NCBI GenBank assembly: GCA_020342235.1
Contig: CP073218.1
Span: 992,001-1,056,000 of the forward strand
Origin: Saccharomycopsis phalli
Lineage: Eukaryota > Ascomycota > Saccharomycetes > Ascoideales > Saccharomycopsidaceae
Direction: 5' to 3'
DNA length: 64,000 bases
A program made the translations under genes and the position numbers. The notes under the pieces were generated by a model that saw only the letters and a list, made by a program, of their open reading frames with translations, ran no database searches and was not told the DNA's origin. Below are positions 51,786 through 62,175 of this stretch, one piece after another (within the stretch, counting starts at the first letter, position 1; each line of letters begins with the position of its first letter).

Positions 51786-51798
51786 TCCTTAGCCTCCC

Positions 51799-53685
51799 TC
51801 ACAACCCCTGGATAACAGCAGCCAAGGCAGGCTTGTTATACTTGATATACTTACTACTATACTTGCTAAACTCACCCGTGCTGTACTTTTCGTAAAACCG
51901 ATTATACAACGGAATGATAAAACTGATATCCTTCACCAAATACTGGCGCAACTGCTGGTCCTTGATATTGTACGCCTTAAACCCACGGACCAACTCGTCT
52001 AGCTCGCTGTTAAACGTCTTAAACTTCTCCTTGATATGGTCCTTGTCCTTGGAACTGACCTTGCTCTTCTTGTTGGCTGTGACCGTGACGTCCAACAAAG
52101 TGCTGGCCAACTGCTTCCAGTCGACAAGAAACATGTTAAGGGCGCGTTTGCGGAGCTTCTCAAGCCGCTCGGCGCCGCTTGGCCCGAGAATCGCGTGGAT
52201 ATCCGACTTGCGGGCAATCTGGTCGATCAACGTCAAGTTGGTGAGGAGAAAGAACCCAATGGTGCCGGAACGCCGCGGAAGAAGCGCCTTGGCACGGATC
52301 TCCAAGCAGACCATGATGGCATCTAGACAGTCGCTGAAGTACGACGCGAGAAGAAGCACGTGGTCGTGTTCGTCGACGGGATTTGTGGTCGACACGCTGG
52401 AAAACACTGCGAGCCATTGGGGCTTTGGTGCCGGGATCCATGTTCCTGGTTTCATGGTGCCAATGACGTCTTCGACGGCGGCACGATGCTCTGAAAATCG
52501 CCGGAGCCGCGACATCAACTCGACGGTGATTTCGCTGACACCATTATCGGCTGGCATTGTTGCAATTCCCGCGGTTCTGGAGTCGACAAACCGCAAAAAA
52601 TCGATAAACAAGCTGGCGGCGACCGAGCGGACGCTGGCGAAAATCGACTCCAACTGGCCGACGCTGCTGTTGTTTGCCTTTGTGGCGTTCATCTTATCAA
52701 ACGTCGGTGCAAGCTGAAGACTGCACTCGACAAGCTCAAGCGACAAGAGTCCTGCGGCCAGATTCTTGCCGACAAAGTCGAGAATCGTGCGCACAATGTC
52801 GACATAAGTGCTCAAGACGTCGCGGAAAAGCCGCTCGAAGATGCGGAGCTTCTTTGCTGCGCTAAGCACCGCGTTTTTGAGCCGGTTTTCGGTGGTATAC
52901 TTGATGTTGGAGAACACAGTAATGATGAGCTGGTTCTCAGTGAGCATAAACTGGTTCAACGCCGCAGTATAGTGGCCAATCTGGTTGCTGTTTTTCTCAT
53001 ACGGCCCGCTTTGTGGTACACACCCGGCCCGCATGTGCTGGAGACTCTGCTGGATGTAGTTCCGCCGTTGCTCCACGTATAACTTCTCAATCTCCAACAA
53101 ATCGTCACCAGGCCGGTCCAACGTCCGGAAATCTGCAAAGTACTGGATGATCCGCACCAAGTCCTCAATTGCCCGCCCGCCTAGCACCGGGAAATCCATG
53201 CCCTGCGTCATAATCGGCTGGGGGTCGAATGGCGCAGAATGCTCCACAATACTCCGCTTTGCAAATGCCAACAAGTTCGCCTCGCCGCGCCGGATCATCC
53301 CAGAAAGGTTCTCAAACACCCCGCGGAACTCGTCAATCTTCTTGGTCCGCATCTCATGGAGCAACGCCTTGCTCGCTGCTAGACACTCCAAATACCCTCC
53401 GACATCTGACTCGAGAATATCCACATTGCCAATCGTCTCCTGGTACCGTGCAACCGTGTTTGCCACATCCTTCACCTTGTCCACAAGCTCAAGACACTGC
53501 TTGATGTTCCGCTGGTAGATCTCAAGCCGTCGGCTCGTGTCTATCATCGGCTTGATGAGCGTCTCGGATCGCTGTGACGTGTGGCTGATTTTCTTGAGCC
53601 CAAGGTTCACCTCGGAAATAAGACCCCGCGACTTGTTCATCGATTCTTCCAAAAACGCAACATCCGCTTCGTCAACGTCAATCAT
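51799..53685 (-). CDS. EXO70: Exocyst subunit Exo70
   Basis: 628 aa, close to yeast Exo70 (623 aa). The N-terminus IDVDEADVAFLEESMNKS matches the yeast start (IDIDEADV...). It is followed by a coiled-coil region (about residues 10-100) and an extended all-helical body, with a basic C-terminal region (LVKDISFIIPLYNRFYEKY) typical of the lipid-binding end. Exo70 tethers secretory vesicles at the plasma membrane by binding PI(4,5)P2 and Rho GTPases (Rho3, Cdc42). The start ATG at 53685 lies about 85 nt from the tRNA-Asp. That the window also holds atypical Rho-like genes and MSB1 is suggestive but not evidence of linkage. Confidence 0.95.
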   Translation of the reverse strand: MIDVDEADVAFLEESMNKSRGLISEVNLGLKKISHTSQRSETLIKPMIDTSRRLEIYQRNIKQCLELVDKVKDVANTVARYQETIGNVDILESDVGGYLECLAASKALLHEMRTKKIDEFRGVFENLSGMIRRGEANLLAFAKRSIVEHSAPFDPQPIMTQGMDFPVLGGRAIEDLVRIIQYFADFRTLDRPGDDLLEIEKLYVEQRRNYIQQSLQHMRAGCVPQSGPYEKNSNQIGHYTAALNQFMLTENQLIITVFSNIKYTTENRLKNAVLSAAKKLRIFERLFRDVLSTYVDIVRTILDFVGKNLAAGLLSLELVECSLQLAPTFDKMNATKANNSSVGQLESIFASVRSVAASLFIDFLRFVDSRTAGIATMPADNGVSEITVELMSRLRRFSEHRAAVEDVIGTMKPGTWIPAPKPQWLAVFSSVSTTNPVDEHDHVLLLASYFSDCLDAIMVCLEIRAKALLPRRSGTIGFFLLTNLTLIDQIARKSDIHAILGPSGAERLEKLRKRALNMFLVDWKQLASTLLDVTVTANKKSKVSSKDKDHIKEKFKTFNSELDELVRGFKAYNIKDQQLRQYLVKDISFIIPLYNRFYEKYSTGEFSKYSSKYIKYNKPALAAVIQGL

Positions 53686-53770
53686 GGTGTGCCAAAGGTA
53701 TTATGCAAGGTGTAAGATTGCACACTGACAAAAAAAAATACCCCCATTCAATCACACGCAAAAAAATATA

Positions 53771-53842
53771 CTCCGCGACGGGGAATTGAACCCCGGTCCT
53801 CCACGCGACAAGCGGAAATTCTAGCCACTAAACTATCACGGA
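53771..53842 (-). tRNA. tRNA-Asp (anticodon GUC)
   Basis: 72 nt on the minus strand. The acceptor stem TCCGTGA pairs with TCGCGGA and the discriminator base is G. The anticodon loop reads CTTGTCGCG, and the T-loop is GGGGTTCAATTCCCC. It agrees with yeast tRNA-Asp(GUC), has no intron and lacks an encoded CCA. Confidence 0.97.
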
Positions 53843-54585
53843 CTCGTTGTTATGAATTTTTTTTCAGGGCTACATCTGTGGAGAATTCATTTTACAGTTG
53901 GACAGTACTACATCAACGCAGGATGATATAAGACGATGGACACGTATTATGCGGACTAGGTAATACGAGAACCATGAACGTCGATACATGTCTAGTATGG
54001 CTCCTTTCCCACCGAGTGGACGCGTATATGTGAGGTACGGTATAAAGATGGTAGTGTAGACTTGAGATCTGACGTACATACTACGTATGTGCCGAATAAT
54101 CAGGGTCATTTCAAAAAGGAATCATACCAAGTAGCTACAATGAGGATAAGGAGAGAACAATAAGCAATCAACAATTAGTATTAAAGGGACAGGAGGTCCA
54201 TTAAATCAAGGTGCAAATTTTTATATATTATTATACATATATTACGGTTGTAATTCGTGCACTGTGACTTACACAACACTATTACACCCTGATATTTTTG
54301 TATTTAGCTATATATTGTCTCCGGCATTACGGTTATTCGACGAATATATTCTCACTCAGGGACATCAGGCACCATTGCTGTTGTCTGTGCTACATCGGTT
54401 CATCTTACATGTGCACGAGTCTTGTATGTCTATTATTAATCTATTCGTATAATCTATTCGTATATATATGCTGTCCAGCAGCATTGAGTCATAATTAAAA
54501 TGAGAATATGACTTACATATCACGGCTGTAACTAGTAAACTGTATCCAATACAGCACGGTTACCCACTGATACTGTTGCCAAAAA
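53843..54585. other. Intergenic region with a dispersed-repeat fragment
   Basis: A T-run follows the tRNA. 54290-54400 carries a piece of the dispersed family (TTTAGCTATATATTGTCTCC, TATTCGACGAATATATT). No gene is recognised. Confidence 0.6.
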
Positions 54586-54771
54586 CTACCAATCATCTGG
54601 TGAGCACCCGCTAACCAGAGGTGCATTAGAATTAACCGGGAAAGGTTTAAAGATACCCCCTTCGACACCATGAAAGTCTGGTGAAGTAGTCGAAGTAGTA
54701 GCTTGGTAAACTGGTGCAGCAGCAGCAGTCAAAACAATAGAAGCGACAGTAAAGAGAGTTTGGAATTGCAT
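54586..54771 (-). CDS. Small secreted protein of the MQFQTLFT family, copy 2
   Basis: 61 aa. It has a signal peptide starting MQFQTLFT with a hydrophobic core ending in an Ala run near residues 16-19, followed by about 42 residues of Thr/Ser/Pro-rich mature sequence ending in CSPDDW. It shares the signal peptide, codons around the ATG and the TATA element with the gene at 46970-47287, while the mature parts are unrelated to the eye. It could be a fast-evolving secreted peptide, a pheromone-like precursor or a shortened copy. No dibasic cleavage site or repeated peptide is visible, so a pheromone role is not supported. Confidence 0.5.
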   Translation of the reverse strand: MQFQTLFTVASIVLTAAAAPVYQATTSTTSPDFHGVEGGIFKPFPVNSNAPLVSGCSPDDW

Positions 54772-56307
54772 TGGTAAATATTTGATGCTATTTTCTGGAA
54801 ATCCTATTGCTTTTATACCACAAATTAAATAATATTAGCAGTAAGGTCCCAGTGGTTCATGGTAGCAGCTTACGATACGTCCTCGTGGTAATTAACCAAA
54901 ACTGCTCACTCCAAACGTGGTTGCATAATATTTTTTGTAATAAAAGTACGTATGGTGCTGATTTCCAACTGATTTCCATATCCATTTGTTTCAGGTTGAG
55001 CTACCAAGTCAATAGGTATACAAATTAGGCATGTCTCAGTTGCTATCCAGAGATTTCCAAATGGACATGTCTCATAGTATCCGTGGTATCTCCATGTCTT
55101 TAAACTAATCTGCATAGTTAATTGATTAACATTTTGATTTTCTATTAGTATTCGGGCCGTATGTGGAAAAGCTACTTTGACGAGGAAGTTGTATGTTTCA
55201 AATAGTCAAGACGCATGGTCAACATTATTGGACGTTAACATTTAATATTATCCTTCCTAGCGGGTGGGCAAACCAAGATCCGTTCCGTACCAAATTTTTC
55301 AAACATTGCAAATCGACAGAAACAATTCCAATTCATTCAGGATATGCCAAAAGTCTCAGCTCCAGGTCCGACTCAATGAGGACACTTTCATATAGAAGCT
55401 ATAACAGTCCTGCTGGATGCCCAAGGAAATTCGCGAAGATGACAGAAAAATTGTTGCATCTAATAGTGACTGCTACAAATATTATCCAAGCATATGACAA
55501 ACTTCTGCCTCTCACAGGCAAACTACGCTCCTACCGAGGTTCTTTTCCTACTGAAGTACTTTTCCCACTGAAGTACTTTTCCCACTGAAGTGATTACTTC
55601 TAACAGAAATGGTTGTTCCTACAGAGGCGATTGAATTAAGAAAATCCTCAGCTCAATCCCAATTACTTGATAAAGTCTCACATATGGCAAATTGCTCCGA
55701 CACACACCCGAAATGTTAAGATGTGAATCAATTATTTACCTTCAAAACCAGAACTCAAATTTCGTTTGAAATTAATGGGTACACTTTCTCTAGGGATATC
55801 AGCATAATTAACAGAATTTTGCTGATTACAATCCACTCATTGGATTATACCTGAATAAGATGGTGCACGGCGCATTCAGCACACATGTCATACAGACGGA
55901 CCAATTACTCCAGTTTAAGTTTTCAGTATCAAAAAGCGAGATAATGGAGTGAAGAGTAGTTATTGTTGATGACATATGAAGCTCATGTTGCTTATTACTC
56001 GATTACTAAGCTAAATGTATAGTAAGCACATACATTACTCAGCACTGACTAAACATTTGTCAGATCTGATAAAAGTCTACTTACAGCACTACTCAAGCAA
56101 AAATATCCCCGGAAACCCACCACACTTTTGGAAGAATCGCTAAATATCTCCGGAAATCTCTACACTTCCCGAAACACCGCTAAATATCACATTGAATATC
56201 ACCACAATAGCATCTGTCCTGCACCCCAAACCATGTTATTGTGCAATTGCATGCGCGCCGGGTAATATCTCCCTATTTAAACCCGCGCTTGTTTCCTTTG
56301 TCCAACC
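54772..56307. other. Intergenic region, no gene recognised
   Basis: 54809-54817 is the TATA element of the small secreted gene. Plus-strand frames at 54807-55028 and 55193-55588 have no recognisable content. CTATTTAAACC near 56273-56283 probably serves as the SOD2 TATA region. Confidence 0.5.
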
Positions 56308-56979
56308 ATGCTTGCTGCTTCTTTCAGAAATACCTTCAAAGTCAACACCAAAACTTTTGGATCGGTTTCGTCGATCCGCACAAAGGTCAGTCTTCCAGCA
56401 TTGGACTGGGACTACGGTGCATTGGAGCCACACATTTCAGGACAAATCAACGAGCTCCACTACACCAAGCACCACCAGACCTATGTGAATGGACTCAATG
56501 ACGCTACCGAAAAGTTTCTTGTTGCCGAGTCCAAGAACGACGTCAAGGCGGCGATTGAGTTGCAACAAAACATCAAATTCCACGGCGGCGGTTACACCAA
56601 CCACAACCTTTTCTGGAAGAACCTCTCGCCAGTATCGGAACATGGCGGAGCACCACCTACAGGGGCGCTTGCTTCGGCAATTGAGTCGCAATACGGGTCG
56701 TTGGACAAGTTGATTGCCCTCACCAACACCAAGTTGGCTGGGATCCAGGGGTCTGGCTGGGCGTTTATTGTGTTGAACAAGGAGAACAACGCGATTGAGG
56801 TTGTCCAGAGATATAACCAAGACACTGTCACTGGCAACTTGGTGCCATTGGTTGCCATTGACGCCTGGGAGCATGCGTACTACTTGCAGTACCAAAACGT
56901 CAAGGCGGACTACTTTAAGGCGATCTGGAACGTTATTAACTGGAAAGAGGCTGGCGACAGATATGCCAAGGTCATTTAG
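56308..56979 (+). CDS. SOD2: Manganese superoxide dismutase, mitochondrial
   Basis: 223 aa. Converts superoxide to oxygen and hydrogen peroxide in the matrix. Residues 1-26 form a basic mitochondrial presequence. The mature enzyme starts near VSLPALDWDYGALEP. Metal ligands are in place: His51 (ELHYTKHHQTYV), His99 (GGGYTNHNLFW), Asp185 and His189 (AIDAWEHAYY). The manganese-type signature (IQGSGWAF with the preceding Gly/Gln pattern) fits Mn rather than Fe specificity. The length equals that of yeast Sod2 (233 aa) within 10 residues. No in-frame CTG codon was found. Confidence 0.98.
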   Translation: MLAASFRNTFKVNTKTFGSVSSIRTKVSLPALDWDYGALEPHISGQINELHYTKHHQTYVNGLNDATEKFLVAESKNDVKAAIELQQNIKFHGGGYTNHNLFWKNLSPVSEHGGAPPTGALASAIESQYGSLDKLIALTNTKLAGIQGSGWAFIVLNKENNAIEVVQRYNQDTVTGNLVPLVAIDAWEHAYYLQYQNVKADYFKAIWNVINWKEAGDRYAKVI

Positions 56980-57775
56980 TGTATAAGACAAGATATGATG
57001 TTGACATGTGTAGATGGACAAGGTGGGAGGGAGAATGAGAAAATTGGAAATGTAAAAGGAATCAGAAAACTGGAGTTGGACAATTTAAAAGGAAGTGGAA
57101 AAGTGAAGTTGGAAAATGTAAAAGAATCGGAAATTTTAAGTTGGAAAATGCAAGTTGGAGAGGTTAAAGTTGGAAGATATAATGTTGAAAAACGTAAGTT
57201 GGAGAGGTTAAAGTCCTGAAATGTGAAATTCAATATGGTTTCAATTGGCAATTCAATTCCTATCCAAGAAATTCACACTTCTACAGTGGTATTTACTAAA
57301 AGGTAATTGCAAAAGTATGCTCAAAATAACCAACTTTGCTAGATACACATTAAATAACATCGAGGTTATACTACAATTTAGTTGACCTTTGCAGAATAGG
57401 CACGTGATCTCATAGTGATTGGGAACAACACTGCCAACTAGTGAGGCTGAATACAATAATAGGTCAACTATTTATTATTCAATGTCATACAATGGCTGGT
57501 ATTTGTCTCTAATATTCTCTATATAAAACGGCTGATTTGCGTTACAAAGTTTCAGACCAATTCAGTTTTCATTAGCTAGCAACTTGGTTATCCATTCCAA
57601 CAAATGATCTAGAGATTATAGATTACATTAATCAATTTCTGATCTGACTAAACCAAAAAAAAGTCTGAGAAATAATTAACCAAACGCTACATTCTAATAC
57701 AAGGTAAATGCCTTGGGCATTTCTACATTCATTTAAATAAACTTCATTACACTATTTACAAACAAAGCCAAGACC
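56980..57775. other. Intergenic region between convergent SOD2 and HSP20
   Basis: 57060-57215 has repeated GTTGGAAAATGTAAA-like and GAGAGGTTAAAGT units. The remainder shows nothing recognisable. It is expected to contain the 3' ends of both genes. Confidence 0.5.
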
Positions 57776-58234
57776 TCACGATTGACCAATTTCAATCTTC
57801 TTGATCTTGTCAGCTGGCTCAGGTTTCTTCACCTTTGGCAAACTGATGTTCAAAATTCCGTCCTTATAACTGGCCTTGATGTTATCCTCGTCGATCCGGC
57901 TATCGGCACTAAAGTCAATCACTCTTTCAAATGAGCCAGTCTTGATTTCTTTATAATGTCTTCCTCCCTCGTTGGTTTCAACCACAGTCTCTGGAACTGT
58001 TCCTGATATCTTCAATTCGTTCGACTCACGGTTAAAGTCGATTTGGAAATCAGTCTTGGCTGCTCCTGGAACAGACGCCCTCAATTCATATGAGTTTTCC
58101 TTCTCGGCCAAATCAATAGCAGGAACTATATCAAACTTGCTGTTGAAGTATTTGCCGACGGCTCTGTTTTGGAGAAAGTCCCGGTCGTAGGAGTCGAGGA
58201 AGTCGAAGAATGGTGATGATCTAATAAGCGACAT
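57776..58234 (-). CDS. Small heat-shock protein (Hsp20/alpha-crystallin)
   Basis: 152 aa ATP-independent chaperone that holds unfolding proteins. The alpha-crystallin domain spans about residues 35-137, with FDIVPAIDLAEKENSYELRASVPG opening it as ordinary Hsp20 beta strands (quoted in two parts: FDIVPAIDL and ENSYELRASVPG). It closes with the consensus KDGILNISLPK (124-134). A short N-terminal arm (FFDFLDSYDRDF) and a C-terminal IEI-type I-x-I motif (147-149) support oligomer formation. It is shorter than yeast Hsp26 and Hsp42 and resembles the small Hsp20s of CUG-clade yeasts (Hsp21/Hsp31-like naming uncertain). A three-unit heat-shock element and a TATA box stand upstream. Confidence 0.93.
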   Translation of the reverse strand: MSLIRSSPFFDFLDSYDRDFLQNRAVGKYFNSKFDIVPAIDLAEKENSYELRASVPGAAKTDFQIDFNRESNELKISGTVPETVVETNEGGRHYKEIKTGSFERVIDFSADSRIDEDNIKASYKDGILNISLPKVKKPEPADKIKKIEIGQS

Positions 58235-58280
58235 GATGATTAATTGTTGTTTGAATGAATCATTTTAGGGAGACTTGTCG

Positions 58281-58334
58281 GATATTTATAATGATCAGGT
58301 TGGTACACGAGAATGTGCCAGAATGCCCTAGAAT
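58281..58334 (-). promoter_or_regulatory. Heat-shock element and TATA box of the HSP20 gene
   Basis: Three AGAAT units start at 58310, 58320 and 58330, exactly 10 bp apart with 5-bp gaps: a step-type heat-shock element. ATTTATAA near 58284-58291 is the likely TATA box, about 50 nt before the ATG on the minus strand. Hsf1 binding is inferred. Confidence 0.75.
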
Positions 58335-59149
58335 ATGCATGCATATGCAATCGTACGCGTGTGGCTAATGGCATAACAAAAGACGCTCCAAAATGGACCC
58401 TGGTGTAGAATGAACAAGATTGATTTGGAAGCCATTTGCCGTTTGGTACGACTTTATAAGTCAATTAGTGCAATTGGAGTCGACTGACTGGAAAATTGAA
58501 CAATTTAATGGGCTTGTTGGTGTAAAACGGAACTTTCGGAAAATGAGAGAATATAAAGGCAATTTTGACGTAATCTGTGTACCTTGATTGCATTTTGAAT
58601 CTACTGATGGTGTTAAATTGTACAAGGACTCGGGCATTTCCATTGAATTATAGGGGTTCTAGTAGTCTAGTGTCAAAGGTAATCTCGTATGAATTGAGTT
58701 TACCTGGAAAAACTAGAGCTACTCTCGCGATTTAATTTTCGCAAAGAATTTTATCACCAGTTGGTTTAATTTTATGTATATAGTTTTCCATGTGTAGCCA
58801 GTTTGACATTGGTTGCTAGCAAGGTTAATGAGACATGGCCTGAACTACATGTGCAATGGTTAGGTATAGTAATAAGCTATTAATGAATAGGCATCAATGA
58901 TAGTTTCTGATTTAACTCTGCTTATAATGAGATACTGTCTTGGGCAAGACATTATGGTCCATAGTTGGACTGATTCAAACTAGACCAATTCCAGAGCACT
59001 TGGAAGTTTGAATTCTCACACGCATTGATGATTGCTTGTTGCCAAGTTTGTGGACTGATTTCTGATTGGTAAGCACGCTTCAAATAATTTGTATATCGTA
59101 GGAGGAGTCTAATATTTAGAGAATATGATAGACCCATGACTATCTGTCA

Positions 59150-59675
59150 ATGTCCAATTCCTCTTCCATTGAGTGTGACATCGTTACAAACTTATACTCA
59201 GATATTTAATAATTTATAGATAAGTTTTGTTCCTTTTATAATTGAATAATCGGAACGGTAGTGATGATTGAATTGATATTCTTAGATTCTCTTCTACTAC
59301 GGAAATATCTCTCCTTTTATAGTAGAAATATCCACTCATAAATTTACTCAGCCATGATCTTCACATTCCTTTACAACTGCATTAACTGCATGTTGTGCAG
59401 TGTCGTGAGTTCATTCTAACGGAGACCAGATCTCCGTTATCGGTAACTTACTCGTGGTGTTCAACACCAACACTATCACATTAGGTGACCAAAATTGGAC
59501 CACATATAAAATACAAGTTCTATCAAAAGGGCAGAAATTTATATCAAGGGAGTTTCCAATTCAATTTTTCAATTTACGTTATACAATAGATATGGCTGTA
59601 TTATTGAATCAAACGAGAATTACAAGGTCTTGGTTTCTCAATGGACCATACCTTCAATCAGTCCATAGATAGCGT
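59150..59675 (+). mobile_element. Ty1/copia-like LTR and gag relic (broken)
   Basis: 59150-59345 matches the LTR relic at 50090-50300. About 110 bp further on, a short frame contains LGDQNWTTYKIQV, resembling the start of copia-type Gag proteins (NY..WK.Q). Nothing of pol follows. A broken fossil; age not young. Confidence 0.45.
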
Positions 59676-60231
59676 CAACAAAAGAAATGTATCCAGTTAC
59701 AAATGTTGACAAACAGACGACTGAATAACTGCTAAATTCCATATCATTGAGGAAAAGAGTCAGAAGTGGCTGAGGAACTGAGGTTGAACATTTTACATCT
59801 GGTAATACAACTAGGATACGTGTTGAATGAATTAATGTACTTGGTAGAGTATCAAAATCTGGTCATTAAAAGACTCGTCTCCTATACTAGGCTTGATTAG
59901 ACCATTGCCTCTAAGAAGACTCGTTTCCTATACTGGACTTGATTAGACCATTGCCTTTGACAGAAGCTTGGCATGTAGTCAAAAAATAAACTGGTCATTG
60001 ATTACAGGGTTTTTGTATCAAGTTATAAAAAAGAATATTCATTGGCCAGTCCCTATAAAACAAAATGTATCTTTGTTTTCATGTGTTGACCAACAATAGA
60101 ATTACTACAATCCACACAATAAATGGATGTGATTGGGTACTAATGACGTTAGCGCAGGGACTGTGGCGGTACAGGGACTGTGGCAGTGACTCTTATCGGG
60201 GTCCAGTATTACCCGGCCCAGAGATAACGAG

Positions 60232-62175
60232 ATGGACGAAATCATACAACTTGATATGGGCAAAAGTAAAGTCAGCCAGTCGCATCATGGCAAAATTCGC
60301 CGCAAAAAGTTCTGGTTAAACACATGGGTTGCTGTTTTAGGATGCTTGGCCGTGTGGCATTTCCGGTCGGTATTTGGGGCAACCCGGTCGGGTCTGCCAA
60401 GCACCCTCGGACTCAACATGGGTCCGCCCTCGAGAAATCCGAGCTTGACCCCGGAAAGAGACGCACTAAAGGTTGGAAGTCACGGGGCGGTAGCTACCGA
60501 CGTGGAGCAATGCTCGCAGCTTGCCGGTCGGGTGCTTCGCGATTTCCGAGGGAATGCTGCCGACGCATCGGTAACCGCAGCATTGTGCCTCGGGCTCATC
60601 AACTCGTTTTCCTCCGGTATCGGTGGCGGGGCGTTCATTGTATCATCAATGCACCATTCAAACGGATCAAACAGCATGTTGAGCATCGACGCACGTGAGC
60701 AGGCGCCAAGCGCTGCCACCCGGAATATGTTCCGGGGAACCGAGGACGAGCTGAAGTACGGCGGGTTGGCCGTCGGTATTCCGGGCGAACTTAAAGGCTT
60801 GTATAAACTATTCCGGGAGCACGGTCTGGGTCACGTGTCGTGGTCGGAGTTGGTGACGCCGGTGGCAGAGATTGCCGAGCGTGGGTGGAACACCAGTTAT
60901 GTGTTGGAGCAGATGTTGGCGCGTGACCGCGACTATTTCAAGAAGGAGTTTCGCCAGTGGCGGTTCTTGGTCCGGAACTACGATGAGGTGGCAAAGTGCC
61001 ACGACCAGGGTCGAAACTGCCACCGGTGTTTTGAAAAAGTGGAACTTGTGAAGGAAGGCGACCATATCCGGCGACCGGAATTCGCAGAAACGTTGCGGCA
61101 GATTGCACAAAACGGCAGCGATGCAGTGTTTTACGACCCCGAGGGTCCGATTGTGCAGAGTTTGGTGGAAGCGATCCGAGGGCAGAACGGGATTGTGGAG
61201 CCGCTGGACTTTGCAACGTACCGCTTGAAGATTTCCGAGCCACTCCGGGTGCGGTTTCTCGACGATTACGAGGTGGCGACGATCCACTCGAGCGGGTCTT
61301 CCGGTCCTGCGCTTGTCGGGGGCATCAACATTTTGAATGAGTTTTTCGCCAAGGAGCACCACCGGGATCCGGACTACGCGGTGGGCGGCGACTTGTCGGA
61401 AGTCCATTCGCAGCGGATGGTGGAGATTATGAAGTGGATGGCGTCGGGACGCACAAAGTTGGGCGATACCGGTTCGCTAGCGGACGAGGTTGTGAGCTGG
61501 CGGTGGGCTGAACATGCATATTCCCGGATCTCAGACGAACGGACGCAAGGGTATGCGGCGTACGAGCCGGCGTACGAGCCGGTTGAGGACTCGGGGACGT
61601 GTCACTTTTCGGTCGTTGACCGGCACGGTAACGCGGTGAGCTTTACCACGTCGATCAACTTGGTGTTTGGGTCGCGGGTGCACGACATGGGCACGGGGAT
61701 TGTGCTCAATGACCAGATGGATGACTTTGCCATTGGGCAGACGAACAACTCGTTTGATTTGGCGCCGTCCAAGTACAACTACATTGCGCCCGGCAAGCGG
61801 CCGTTGTCATCGATGGTGCCCACGATTGTGTACCGGCAGACTGCCACCGGAATGTACCCCGACTTTGTAGTCGGCGGGGCCGGCGGCAGCCGGATCCTCA
61901 CCTCGGTGTTCCAGGCGGTGGTGCGCCGGTACGTGTACCGGATGCCGTTGTTGGAGACGATTGCGTACCCCCGGCTCCACCACCAGTTGATACCGGAGAC
62001 GTTGTACGCGGAGAACCGTACCGGGCTGCAGTTTCTCCACCAGATGCGGGCCAAGGGGCATGTGGTTGAGGTCATTGAGGCGCGTTCAGTGCTCAATGGC
62101 ATTGCGCGGCATGGGGAAACATGGCATGCGGTAAGCGACTGGTGGCGCAAGTTGGGGGTGTCTTGGGCGTACTAG
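60232..62175 (+). CDS. ECM38: Gamma-glutamyltransferase (Ecm38)
   Basis: 647 aa. Cleaves glutathione and its conjugates and transfers the gamma-glutamyl group; in yeast it acts at the vacuole membrane. A single N-terminal anchor covers about residues 28-48 after a basic stretch. The large subunit has SSGIGGGAF (127-135) and GLAVGIPGELKGL. The autoprocessing Thr456 lies in SGTCHFSVVDRHGNAVS, where the precursor cuts itself into large and small chains. Downstream PGKRPLSSMVPTIV and VVGGAGGSRI form the small-subunit substrate pocket. The length is close to yeast Ecm38 (660 aa). The CTG codon in EP(CTG)DFATY stands where relatives have Glu or Ser, consistent with Ser decoding. Confidence 0.95.
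   Translation: MDEIIQLDMGKSKVSQSHHGKIRRKKFWLNTWVAVLGCLAVWHFRSVFGATRSGLPSTLGLNMGPPSRNPSLTPERDALKVGSHGAVATDVEQCSQLAGRVLRDFRGNAADASVTAALCLGLINSFSSGIGGGAFIVSSMHHSNGSNSMLSIDAREQAPSAATRNMFRGTEDELKYGGLAVGIPGELKGLYKLFREHGLGHVSWSELVTPVAEIAERGWNTSYVLEQMLARDRDYFKKEFRQWRFLVRNYDEVAKCHDQGRNCHRCFEKVELVKEGDHIRRPEFAETLRQIAQNGSDAVFYDPEGPIVQSLVEAIRGQNGIVEPLDFATYRLKISEPLRVRFLDDYEVATIHSSGSSGPALVGGINILNEFFAKEHHRDPDYAVGGDLSEVHSQRMVEIMKWMASGRTKLGDTGSLADEVVSWRWAEHAYSRISDERTQGYAAYEPAYEPVEDSGTCHFSVVDRHGNAVSFTTSINLVFGSRVHDMGTGIVLNDQMDDFAIGQTNNSFDLAPSKYNYIAPGKRPLSSMVPTIVYRQTATGMYPDFVVGGAGGSRILTSVFQAVVRRYVYRMPLLETIAYPRLHHQLIPETLYAENRTGLQFLHQMRAKGHVVEVIEARSVLNGIARHGETWHAVSDWWRKLGVSWAY

Larger units (their letters stand above)
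49955..51798. other. Intergenic region with nested LTR fossils and an EXO70 3' minisatellite
   Basis: 50090-50300 and 50410-50960 are minus-oriented relics of one LTR family. The second is interrupted by the 342-bp solo LTR at 50473-50814. 51540-51785 is a 10-bp array next to the EXO70 stop codon. 50961-51539 shows nothing recognisable. Confidence 0.6.
58235..60231. other. Intergenic region with LTR/gag relic
   Basis: It contains the HSP20 promoter (58281-58334), the LTR relic at 59150-59345 and a gag-like scrap at 59457-59672. 59860-59960 has two 50-bp near-repeats (AAGACTCGTTTCCTATACTG, GATTAGACCATTGCCT). The rest is unremarkable. Confidence 0.55.

Noticed and set aside
51463-51895. Phe/Leu/Cys-rich membrane-like frames
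   Set aside because: All derive from the TTTTGTTTCC array; not a membrane protein gene.
54586-54771. Mating pheromone precursor
   Set aside because: A signal peptide is present, but there are no dibasic processing sites, repeated peptides or CAAX end.
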